Assembly: GCA_046336655.1 (NCBI GenBank)
Contig: JBKDGH010000010.1
Location: 1-64,000 of the forward strand
Length of the DNA stretch: 64,000 nucleotides
Reading direction: 5' to 3'
Source: CANGTU01 sp046336655
GTDB lineage: Bacteria > Bacteroidota > Bacteroidia > Flavobacteriales_D > Sanyastnellaceae
Under the pieces are notes generated by a model. That model worked only from the letters and a program-made list of their open reading frames with translations. It ran no database searches and was not told the DNA's origin. This document shows positions 33,412 to 41,269 of this stretch, piece by piece. The stretch's first letter is position 1, and every line of letters starts with the position of its first letter. Position numbers and translations under genes: made by a program.

Positions 33412-34902
33412 GTGCGCCGCACTCAAACATCCCAATTGACCAGGAAACTCCTACGCCCCTCCCTGCGCACCAGCATCTTTCTGGCCATGATCGCCATGCT
33501 GCTGTTGTCATTTCTGGTCACCGGGGGTATTGCCTATTATGATCACTACGAGCAAAACGAGCGATATAATGCACTCCGGTTTGAGCGAAAAGAGAAATCA
33601 GTGCGCGCTTCAATGGACTACTTCCTCGAGCAGTCCGGAGGCTTCATCCCCCCCGATAGCGTCGGGATTCAATTCACCGATAAGATCTGCGAGCTTTCAG
33701 ACGTGCACTCCCTGTTCATTGCGATGTACGACCTCAAGGGAGATTACCTCATATCTGCCAACAGCAAAACACTCGACTCCCTCAAGCTGCCATACCGTGT
33801 CAACTACACGATTCTGAAGCAGCTTTCTTCAGGATCTGATCGCGCAGTGATCGATGAGGCCTACAGGAGAACCGAACTTACAGTTGCATACTGGTACTTC
33901 AAGGACATGATCGGCAAGCCAATCGCAATCACCTGCGTGGCCTATGACCGGGCTGATGCAGAAGCAAAAAATATCTGGGACTTCATCGCTGAACTCGGAC
34001 AGAGTTACGTGCTCTTGTTTCTCCTTGCTTCTGTAGCTGCCTACACTATTTCATCCTACATCTCACGCCCGCTGCAAATCATCGCATCCAGCTTGAAAGA
34101 TATTGAGTTGGGCAAACGCAATGAACCCATTTCATGGAAAGGGAAAAATGAAATCGGACGGCTCGTTGACGAGTACAACCGGATGCTCTCCGAACTTGAG
34201 AAAAGTGCACAATCACTTGCCCGTCAGGAACGTGAATCAGCATGGCGTGAAATGGCAAAACAAGTCGCTCATGAAATAAAGAATCCGCTTACCCCTATGA
34301 AACTTCGCGTACAGCATTTGGAGCGCAGTTGGAAAGACAATCCTGAACAATTCGCCGAAAAGCTCGCGCGCTTTTGTGCATCCATCACCGAACAGATAGA
34401 AACACTCACGCGCATTGCGGATGAGTTCTCACACTTTGCCAAAATGCCTCGCGCTAATCTTGAGCGTACCGATCTTATTAAACTGGCCTCTGACGTGGTT
34501 GATCTCTTTGGGTCAGAACATAAGTCCACCGTTACGCTCAAGACGTACCTCATTCGCTCACCTTACGTGCTCGCAGATAAGGATCAATTGATCAGGGTGT
34601 TCAACAACCTCATCACCAACGCAATTCAGTCCATTGCTGAGGAACAGCCCGGAAGTGTGCACGTCTCTATCCGTCAATGCCGCGAATACCTCGTAGTGCG
34701 TGTGAATGACAATGGGACAGGGATTGCGGCAGAATCGCTTCCACGAATCTTTGCGCCCAACTTCACCACGAAATCTACCGGTACCGGATTAGGTCTTGCG
34801 ATGGTTAAAAATATCGTTGAACTCAGCGGAGGAAAGGTCTGGTTCCGCAGTTTAGCAGGCAAAGGTTCTTCATTCTACTTCTCGCTTCCTGCAGTGCCCT
34901 GA
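33412..34902 (+). CDS. NtrY-like membrane sensor histidine kinase
   Basis: About 496 residues. Membrane helix at about 22-42, a periplasmic sensor region, a second helix near 205-220, a HAMP-like linker (SRPLQIIASSLKDIELGKRN), then the H-box AKQVAHEIKNPLTPMKLRVQ with phospho-acceptor His287 and the ATP-binding N, G1 and G2 boxes (NLITNAIQ, NDNGTGI, TGTGLGLAMVK). HEIKNPLTP is typical of NtrY/NtrB-type kinases. No response regulator gene is adjacent, so the partner is elsewhere. The start is GTG at 33412 or TTG at 33409; there is no ATG in range. The end overlaps the convergent cyclase gene by 28 bases. Confidence 0.85.
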   Translation: MRRTQTSQLTRKLLRPSLRTSIFLAMIAMLLLSFLVTGGIAYYDHYEQNERYNALRFERKEKSVRASMDYFLEQSGGFIPPDSVGIQFTDKICELSDVHSLFIAMYDLKGDYLISANSKTLDSLKLPYRVNYTILKQLSSGSDRAVIDEAYRRTELTVAYWYFKDMIGKPIAITCVAYDRADAEAKNIWDFIAELGQSYVLLFLLASVAAYTISSYISRPLQIIASSLKDIELGKRNEPISWKGKNEIGRLVDEYNRMLSELEKSAQSLARQERESAWREMAKQVAHEIKNPLTPMKLRVQHLERSWKDNPEQFAEKLARFCASITEQIETLTRIADEFSHFAKMPRANLERTDLIKLASDVVDLFGSEHKSTVTLKTYLIRSPYVLADKDQLIRVFNNLITNAIQSIAEEQPGSVHVSIRQCREYLVVRVNDNGTGIAAESLPRIFAPNFTTKSTGTGLGLAMVKNIVELSGGKVWFRSLAGKGSSFYFSLPAVP

Positions 34903-35648
34903 ATGAACTCCTTCAGTGCAAACACCACTGGCCTCGACGGTGTGGCATCATTCTCAAATGCGGCAGTCTGCAAATTCATCAAATAAAGCCCATCACTTAC
35001 CTCATCAGGAACAAACACCATCTCTGAAATTGTACAATGTGTGCGGTCAGGTGTTTCCATCCAGAACGCGCGATGTGCATCCAGTGCTCCGCCATCTTCT
35101 TCACGGTCCACGCTCGGTAAGTCTGTCAAGAAGTGATCTACCCCGCGGGACACCAGCAACCGCATCGCATCCACGTGGAGATACGGAAAGTTGGTTCCAG
35201 AATAGAGCCTGTTCAATTTCGAAACGTCATTCGGGAGTGTGCGGATGATCACCGCCTCGGGACACGTCTCCGGCAACGCAGCTGCCACCATTTCTTTTGT
35301 AATCACCCGGTCCTTATCGATAAGCTCCGGAGTGACTGTGATAATGGCAGTTACAAAAAACGACTTCCGCAGTGCGTGATTCACCGACAACACATCCTTC
35401 GTGATATGACCAACGGATTCGGTGTGTGTGCCATGTCCATGCGGATTAAACACGATAGTATTGAAGTTCACTGATCCTCCCTCCTCCACAGCCCCGACAA
35501 AGCCAGGCATGCGAACCGGCTCAATACTCACAGGCTCCACATACCACGCCCTCGGTCCACCGGGATGCATGGCTACGGACAAGTCCGCCGGCCTGGTAAG
35601 GTCTGCCCAGTATTGTTTTCCACGCCACTCAATCCACGCGCGCATCAT
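34875..35648 (-). CDS. Cyclase/kynurenine formamidase-like hydrolase
   Basis: 257 residues of the cyclase family. The metal-binding motif is HGHGTHTESVGH (His70, His72, His75), the family pattern H-x-G-T-H-x-D with Glu in the last place. Kynurenine formamidase and isatin hydrolase are members; the substrate here is not determinable. It is coupled by ATGA to the hemW gene upstream. Confidence 0.82.
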   Translation of the reverse strand: MMRAWIEWRGKQYWADLTRPADLSVAMHPGGPRAWYVEPVSIEPVRMPGFVGAVEEGGSVNFNTIVFNPHGHGTHTESVGHITKDVLSVNHALRKSFFVTAIITVTPELIDKDRVITKEMVAAALPETCPEAVIIRTLPNDVSKLNRLYSGTNFPYLHVDAMRLLVSRGVDHFLTDLPSVDREEDGGALDAHRAFWMETPDRTHCTISEMVFVPDEVSDGLYLMNLQTAAFENDATPSRPVVFALKEFIQGTAGSEK

Positions 35649-36772
35649 TCAATCATTAATTGGGTTATGAGTTGATCGGCTATCAGCAGGCCTGGTTCAG
35701 TCAGCGCCAATACATCATTCCTGAGTACCAGCAAACCACGTGATTGCCATTCACTCAGCAGTGAGGAGGCCATTTCAATATAGTGATCACTCCTGTTCTG
35801 AAATATCCTGTTGCGCTCCAACCCCTGATGTGTCCTGAGTCGCGTAATCAGCAGCTCATTGAACCGGTCGGTCTCCGACAGTTCTTCCCGCTCGAAATAT
35901 CCGCTGCCCGTACCAACCGATTTCATGTATGCATGATTGTTGCTCACATTCCACTGCCTCGACACGCCGTCAAAAGAATGCGCAGACGGTCCGATGCCCA
36001 GGTAGTGAACACCACTCCAATACGACGAGTTATGCCTGCTTTCCATGCCCGGTAGGGCGAAATTCGACACCTCATAATGGACGTATCCCGCAGCACGCAG
36101 CACTTGGCACAACCGGTCGTATTGCTGCTCTGCTACTGAGTCCTCCGTAAATACCTCAGGACTTCGGCGATAAAGATGGCCGAAATAGGTGCCGCTTTCA
36201 ATCGTCAGACAGTAGGCGCTGATGTGAGGTACATTCAGGGCGACCGCAGACTGCAGGCTGTGCTCCCATCGGCTGGAGGTCGTTCCAGGCAGAGCATACA
36301 TCAAGTCGATAGTGATATTCTCCAGTCCGGCATCCTGAGCCCTCTTCACGGCCGACTCGGCTTGCAGCGCTGAATGTGTGCGGTGAAGTGCCTTCAGTTC
36401 ATCATCATGAAACGACTGAATGCCCACACTGAGCCGGTTTACGCCAGCATCCCGAAGTTCCCCGAGGTACGATGTATTCAGGTCGTCCGGATTGGCCTCC
36501 AGCGTAATCTCGGAATCCGGCTGCACGTTCAGGCTCCGATGCACTTCTTCGAGAATGCGCTTGATTTCATCCACTGCAAGCACACTGGGTGTTCCACCGC
36601 CAAAGTAAATGGTAGAAACAGGCTGTCCCTGTAAATAGCTGCTCCGCATCGCAATCTCACGCCGGATTACTGCGGCCATTTCCACCACATATCCCGACTG
36701 GGTGGAAAAATGAAAATCGCAATAATGACAAGCCTTACGGCAGAAAGGGACATGAATATAAACGCCAGACAT
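35645..36772 (-). CDS. hemW: HemW-type radical SAM protein
   Basis: 375 residues. The SAM cluster motif CRKACHYC has Cys11, Cys15 and Cys18, followed by the HemN/HemW phrases YFGGGTPSVL and LSVGIQSFHDDELKALHRTHS, and the HemW-specific HNSSYW with GIGPSAHSF. HemW is a heme chaperone and not an active coproporphyrinogen oxidase, although it was long annotated as such. A -7 box TAAATTTG ends five bases before the ATG. Confidence 0.9.
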   Translation of the reverse strand: MSGVYIHVPFCRKACHYCDFHFSTQSGYVVEMAAVIRREIAMRSSYLQGQPVSTIYFGGGTPSVLAVDEIKRILEEVHRSLNVQPDSEITLEANPDDLNTSYLGELRDAGVNRLSVGIQSFHDDELKALHRTHSALQAESAVKRAQDAGLENITIDLMYALPGTTSSRWEHSLQSAVALNVPHISAYCLTIESGTYFGHLYRRSPEVFTEDSVAEQQYDRLCQVLRAAGYVHYEVSNFALPGMESRHNSSYWSGVHYLGIGPSAHSFDGVSRQWNVSNNHAYMKSVGTGSGYFEREELSETDRFNELLITRLRTHQGLERNRIFQNRSDHYIEMASSLLSEWQSRGLLVLRNDVLALTEPGLLIADQLITQLMIE

Positions 36773-36777
36773 TGGTC

Positions 36778-36785
36778 CAAATTTA
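36778..36785 (-). promoter_or_regulatory. -7 promoter box of hemW (TAAATTTG on minus)
   Basis: Exact TAnnTTTG match with only five bases between it and the hemW ATG at 36772, implying a leaderless or nearly leaderless transcript. Confidence 0.5.
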
Positions 36786-36812
36786 CCTAGCTTCGTTCCT
36801 CAAATCAGAAAC

Positions 36813-37319
36813 ATGATTCGCGCAACCACTCCGGACGGTCAATCTCTGGCCCTTGAATTCAATGAAGCCGGCACAGACGTAACGGTGAATGGAAAAAGGT
36901 CACTGATCGACATACAGCGCACAGGCGACAGGCATTTCCACATCCTGCGAAGCAACAGGTCGTGGAATGCGGAGGTGCTTCACATTGACCACGAATCCAA
37001 AACGGTGCGTGTGGTCGTCAACGGCAAAGAGTTCAGCATTGCATTGCGCCAGCCCATTGATGACTTGCTGAGCAGTATGGGCATGGCTGGGGGAGCTTCA
37101 AAAAATCAGAAGGAGGTCAAGGCTCCGATGCCCGGCATGGTGCTGAAAATGCTCGTATCCGAAGGCCAGGCTGTAAGCCGTGATGAGCCGCTGGTAATTC
37201 TGGAAGCCATGAAAATGGAAAATGTCATCAAAAGTCCGGTAGATGGCACAATCCGTCGCATCGGCACCTCACAGGGCGTTGCGGTAGAGAAAAATACCGT
37301 ACTCGTTGAATTCGCCTGA
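36813..37319 (+). CDS. Biotin carboxyl carrier-type protein
   Basis: 168 residues with a C-terminal biotinyl domain: KAPMPGMVLKMLVSEGQAVS, then EAMKMEN with Lys134 as the biotin site. The N-terminal part (GQSLALEFNEAGTDVTVNG) resembles the extended region of carrier subunits found in Bacteroidota with acyl-CoA carboxylases. It stands alone; the carboxylase and carboxyltransferase genes are not adjacent. Could serve acetyl-CoA, propionyl-CoA or methylcrotonyl-CoA carboxylase. Confidence 0.85.
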   Translation: MIRATTPDGQSLALEFNEAGTDVTVNGKRSLIDIQRTGDRHFHILRSNRSWNAEVLHIDHESKTVRVVVNGKEFSIALRQPIDDLLSSMGMAGGASKNQKEVKAPMPGMVLKMLVSEGQAVSRDEPLVILEAMKMENVIKSPVDGTIRRIGTSQGVAVEKNTVLVEFA

Positions 37320-37396
37320 GTCCGATATTTTGCGCAACATTCCGGCCGCTCTGGTCGTTTAATCCCCAGCAGCTTCCAAAGGGTAGCATCCGATGC

Positions 37397-37413
37397 GGAT
37401 GTGCTTCACATCC
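37397..37413. other. Small hairpin upstream of the type B cargo gene
   Basis: GGATGTG, loop CTT, CACATCC: a seven-base-pair stem about 65 bases before the start at 37479. Without a T-run it is not a terminator. It may belong to the 5' leader of the cargo message. Confidence 0.25.
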
Positions 37414-37478
37414 TTATGTTCATACATAGGGCGTGCCCGGGGGAATAAGCAATCACAAGTAAACGACTTTTGACCATA

Positions 37479-38480
37479 GTGAAAGCCTCAGTCAAACTGT
37501 TGTTCATCGTCATCCCGCTTTTCAGCGGGTTGTTCGCCGGTGTAGTGCGGGCGCAGGACTGTGCCTCGGCGGGCGACAACGTATTGTGTTCGGACAATCC
37601 GGTGCTTGAAGACAGTTTGTACACCAACCCCGTGGCATTTGATTGCTTCGACGTCCAGATGGCCCAGTTCTATTCGGTAACAACTGGAAGCAACACCGGG
37701 GGAGCATTGAACATCACTATTGTACCGGGCGATTGTGACAGCTTCATCGGGCCTGATGAAATAAGCGTTATCATAGTAAATATGCCGGCAAGCGGCGACC
37801 CGTGTGATCAGTCAGCCTACACCGCTGCCACACCGTGCTTCGGCTCTTCTGTTGAGGAGCAGTTCATTATTCAGAACCTCACTCCTGATTCAGAATTTCT
37901 GATCATCGTAGGATCCAATCACGACACCTTATACGGCCCCTGCAACTACACCATTGATATTTCAGGAAGTTCCGTGGATGTGGTAGCCAGCGTGGATCCC
38001 ATTTTCGTCACGCTCGGTGAAGAAACTACCCTTGATGCATCCGGCGCTACCACCGGAGAAGGCTACACGTGGTCACCTGCACCGGCTGTGGAAAACAGTA
38101 CCTCCGCCAGCACCACTTCAATCCCGGAGGAGACCACGACCTACACAGTAACAACGACCATCGGCGAGTGCAGCACGAGTGATCAGGTCACGGTTGCTGT
38201 AGGTCCCCCGGTCAATATCTTCAACACATTTACCCCGAACGGAGATGGTGTTAATGACACGTGGACCATTCTTGGTATTGAGCGTTTTGAAGACGCGAGG
38301 GTGAATGTATACGACCGCTGGGGGCAAAACGTCTTTATTTCGCTTGGCTACGGTTCGCGGTGGGAGGGAACAAACAGAGGGAAATTCCTTCCCGCAGGCG
38401 CATACTACTACGTGATTGAACTCAATAGTCCGGACATCGAAATCCCGCCGCTTACCGGCGTAATATCCATTGTCCGATGA
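37479..38480 (+). CDS. Secreted protein with T9SS type B (gliding-motility-type) C-terminal domain
   Basis: 333 residues from a GTG start (MKASVKLLFIVIPLFSGLFA, signal peptide to VRAQ); the longer TTG start at 37470 adds three residues. The body carries beta-sandwich sequence with cysteine pairs and an acidic Ig/PKD-like segment (VFVTLGEETTLDASGA ... YTWSPAPA). The C-terminus is a clear type B sorting domain: FNTFTPNGDGVNDTWTI, NVYDRWGQNVF, WEGTNRGKFLPAGAYYYVIE. It is coupled by ATGA to a PorP/SprF gene, the standard pairing for type B cargo. Confidence 0.88.
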   Translation: MKASVKLLFIVIPLFSGLFAGVVRAQDCASAGDNVLCSDNPVLEDSLYTNPVAFDCFDVQMAQFYSVTTGSNTGGALNITIVPGDCDSFIGPDEISVIIVNMPASGDPCDQSAYTAATPCFGSSVEEQFIIQNLTPDSEFLIIVGSNHDTLYGPCNYTIDISGSSVDVVASVDPIFVTLGEETTLDASGATTGEGYTWSPAPAVENSTSASTTSIPEETTTYTVTTTIGECSTSDQVTVAVGPPVNIFNTFTPNGDGVNDTWTILGIERFEDARVNVYDRWGQNVFISLGYGSRWEGTNRGKFLPAGAYYYVIELNSPDIEIPPLTGVISIVR

Positions 38481-39409
38481 AATGGATTTCCACCCTGTGT
38501 GTTGGAGTAATTCTGGGCATCGCCTCTCAGCGAGCGGATGCGCAGCAATTGCCTCACTTTTCGTATTTCACTTACAATTACATCAATTACAACCCGGCGG
38601 TAACCGGATTCACCCCATGCCCCGAAATGCGCCTGGGATACCGGCAGCAATGGGTAGGATTTGAGGGATCGCCGGCATCTGCTTTTGCAGTGGCCCACGG
38701 ACGAGTCGGCGTGAAGCGCAAATCATTTCACGGACTCGGAGGATATATAGAAAACGATGCAGCCGGACCTTTCAGCTATACCAGCCTTCACGGCAATTAC
38801 GCATTTCACTTGAAGCTTTCGAAGGGGTATACCCTTTCATCCGGCATCTCAGTGGGCTTCTCACAGAATAGAATTGATTTCGGAAAAATGACTCTGGAAA
38901 TCCAGCAGAACGATCCGGCCATTACCAGTTCCGTGAGCGAATTCATCTTCCCGCAGATCAACATGGGATTTTGGCTCTACAAGTCAAATCGCTTCTACGG
39001 AGTTTCACTGAGGCAGGTGCGGCAGAGCACCATTGAAGATCTGGAGCCCCAAAGCCTCCGCACACACATGACTATGAGCTATGGAGCGGCAATCGTCATG
39101 TCTGAAGACGTGACATTCAAGCCTGCGGCATTGCTGAACTACGTGGGCAGAAGCAGGGCTTCCGTGGAAGCTCAGGCCGTGTTTGATTACAGGCAAATAA
39201 TCGCATTGGGCGCTGGTATGCGAAGTGGCAACGGATTCTCCGCACTGCTCAAGATTGACATGATTCGCTATCTCACGCTCATCTATGCCTATGACCTCAC
39301 ACTTTCAAAACTGAGGTTTGATTCTTCAGGCTCACATGAGGTCACGCTGGGCTTCCGCGCATGCTCTGATGCGGAAAAGGGGCACGTCCCATGTGCGGCG
39401 TATAACTGA
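38477..39409 (+). CDS. PorP/SprF-family outer-membrane protein
   Basis: 310 residues with a signal peptide ending at ADAQ, followed by FSYFTYNYINYNPAVTGF, the typical opening of the family, and GYRQQWVGFEGSPASAFAVAH. The rest is alternating strands as expected for a 14-strand barrel. In Flavobacterium SprF is required for secretion or surface placement of the paired cargo SprB. Here the partner is the type B cargo just upstream, with a four-base overlap. Confidence 0.9.
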   Translation: MKWISTLCVGVILGIASQRADAQQLPHFSYFTYNYINYNPAVTGFTPCPEMRLGYRQQWVGFEGSPASAFAVAHGRVGVKRKSFHGLGGYIENDAAGPFSYTSLHGNYAFHLKLSKGYTLSSGISVGFSQNRIDFGKMTLEIQQNDPAITSSVSEFIFPQINMGFWLYKSNRFYGVSLRQVRQSTIEDLEPQSLRTHMTMSYGAAIVMSEDVTFKPAALLNYVGRSRASVEAQAVFDYRQIIALGAGMRSGNGFSALLKIDMIRYLTLIYAYDLTLSKLRFDSSGSHEVTLGFRACSDAEKGHVPCAAYN

Positions 39410-39411
39410 TC

Positions 39412-39762
39412 ATGAATGCAGAAACATTTCGCCTGTATTGCTTGAGTAAACCTCACACCTCTGAGGCATTTCCTTTTGATGAAAATACCCTCGTATTTCG
39501 GGTGGGTTCAAAAATCTTTGCATTGTGTGATATCTCTGAGTTTGAACGTGTAAATCTCAAGTGCGATCCCGATCGTGCGGTGGAACTCAGAGAAGCCACT
39601 GATGCCATTACGCCGGGTTATCACATGAATAAAAAGCACTGGAATACCGTGCGCGTAGACGGATCAGTCAGTGAATCGCTATTCCTTGAGCTGGTGGATC
39701 ACAGCTATGAACTGGTGTGGAATAGCCTCACCAGGGCAGAACGCACGAAATTGACGGGTTGA
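39412..39762 (+). CDS. MmcQ/YjbR-family protein
   Basis: 116 residues with the family's layout: N-terminal YCLSKPHTSEAFPFDENTLVFRVGSKIFAL, then NLKCDPDRAVELRE, and TPGYHMNKKHWNTVRVDGS. The double-wing DNA-binding-like (CyaY-like) fold of the family is known, but its function is not. Two bases after the PorP/SprF stop, so part of the same transcript. Confidence 0.88.
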   Translation: MNAETFRLYCLSKPHTSEAFPFDENTLVFRVGSKIFALCDISEFERVNLKCDPDRAVELREATDAITPGYHMNKKHWNTVRVDGSVSESLFLELVDHSYELVWNSLTRAERTKLTG

Positions 39763-39837
39763 TCGTTGATAACCTGAGTGAAGTGGATTAAAACCGCCCA
39801 CTCCTGCCGATACCTTTGATCTGTAAGTCATTGACCT

Positions 39838-40548
39838 ATGAATAAGGAACCACGCTACCAGACCATTCAGGAACTTGCCGGTGCGCTTCAGAAGTCCCTT
39901 GCCCGGCTGGCAGGAGGCGAATTGGCAAAGACCGAGCTCGAGCAACTCACTCTTCAGGCGAGAGAGCTCTATGAGCGACTGGTTGTACTTCGTCACAAGG
40001 CATTTGAATCTGAGTTGCGCGGCGGGCAGCCGGTGGCCCAGGAGCAACAAGAAGAGGAAGAAAGACCGGCCTTCTCATTCCGCGTGCAGGTAGCTGAAAC
40101 ACCTGAGGCTCCGCCCGCTTCTCCAAATCAGGTGTCGCTGATCGACGCAATAGAAGAAATCACGCGCGAGGAATCTTCAGCATACGAAGAAGAGCCGGTT
40201 GCAGCGGCCCCGGTGCTCAAGCAGGTTCATATTCCCCTGCCTGAAAACATGAATGACCGCCTTGGCAAGACTATCCCTGCACAGGAAACACTGGCCCGAA
40301 AGCTCGAAAGCTCACCAATCGGTGACCTCAAGCGGGCCATTACCTTGAACCAGCGCTTTCAATTTGCCCGGGAATTGTTTAAAGGAAACAATCAGGACTA
40401 CGAAGTAACCATTGACAAGCTCAACAACAGCTCCCGGGAAGATGCCTTGAAAACCCTTGATAACCTTCGTGCGCGCTATGAATGGAATGATGAGTCGCCG
40501 GTTACGCAGGACTTCAGGGAGTTGGTGCAGCGTCGCCATCAGTCATGA
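39838..40548 (+). CDS. Conserved acidic hypothetical protein upstream of rsmI
   Basis: 236 residues, no signal peptide. An N-terminal helix pair (about 1-60, ELAGALQKSLARLAGGELAK) is followed by a Glu/Gln/Pro-rich low-complexity linker (about 65-145) and a C-terminal helical region with IGDLKRAITLNQRFQFAREL and NGNNQDYEVTID-like wording. The C-terminal region looks conserved, with the middle freely varying. The ATGA overlap with rsmI is common for this gene in Bacteroidota as I recall it; its role is not known to me. Confidence 0.55.
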   Translation: MNKEPRYQTIQELAGALQKSLARLAGGELAKTELEQLTLQARELYERLVVLRHKAFESELRGGQPVAQEQQEEEERPAFSFRVQVAETPEAPPASPNQVSLIDAIEEITREESSAYEEEPVAAAPVLKQVHIPLPENMNDRLGKTIPAQETLARKLESSPIGDLKRAITLNQRFQFARELFKGNNQDYEVTIDKLNNSSREDALKTLDNLRARYEWNDESPVTQDFRELVQRRHQS

Positions 40549-41216
40549 GGCTTGTAGTAGTGCCCACTCCCATCGGTAATCTGGGAGACCTTTCGCCACG
40601 GGCGGCGGATGTGCTGCGCACTGCGGACTGTATCTTTTGTGAGGATACGCGGGAGACCAGAAAACTCCTTCAACACATCGGATCCACACAACCTCTGGTA
40701 GCCTATCATCAGCACAACGAACATCAGTCGCTCTCAGCTGCTATCCGGAGAATCCGTCAAAGCGCAAGCTGTGCACTCGTCTCAGATGCCGGTACACCAG
40801 GCATTTCTGACCCCGGCTATCTCCTGATCAGGGAGTGCATTCAAGAGCAAATTCCGGTCGAATGCTTGCCCGGTCCTAACGCACTTCTTCCCGCATTAAT
40901 AGTCAGCGGTCTGCCTGCGGAGCGATTTGTATTCGAAGGGTTTGTTCCGCACAAGAAAGGTCGTGAAACCCGCATTCGTGCCATTGCAGAAGAAACACGC
41001 ACCACTGTGCTCTATGAATCTCCGCACCGCCTGCTCAAAACCTTAAGCCAACTCCATACTTTTTGCGGTGAAGATCGCCCTTGTTCGGTCAGCCGCGAGC
41101 TTTCTAAGAAATTTGAAGAAACCATCCGCGGAACCCTGTCTGAGGTTCTGGCTCATTTCAGTCAGCATGAACCACGTGGCGAGTTCGTGCTGGTACTGGG
41201 GGGAAAAAAGGAATAA
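40545..41216 (+). CDS. rsmI: 16S rRNA (cytidine1402-2'-O)-methyltransferase
   Basis: 223 residues of the SpoU-unrelated tetrapyrrole-methylase fold. Family landmarks: VVPTPIGNLGDLSPRA, CEDTRETRKLLQH, SDAGTPGISDPGYLLI, PGPNALLPALIVSGLP and FEGFVPHKKGRE. It methylates C1402 of 16S rRNA near the P site. Translation is coupled to the preceding acidic gene. Confidence 0.94.
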   Translation: MRLVVVPTPIGNLGDLSPRAADVLRTADCIFCEDTRETRKLLQHIGSTQPLVAYHQHNEHQSLSAAIRRIRQSASCALVSDAGTPGISDPGYLLIRECIQEQIPVECLPGPNALLPALIVSGLPAERFVFEGFVPHKKGRETRIRAIAEETRTTVLYESPHRLLKTLSQLHTFCGEDRPCSVSRELSKKFEETIRGTLSEVLAHFSQHEPRGEFVLVLGGKKE

Positions 41217-41269
41217 ATCCCGAACATTCATTCGGGCGTGTAGTGGCAGCGAGTAGTTAAATTCGCGGC

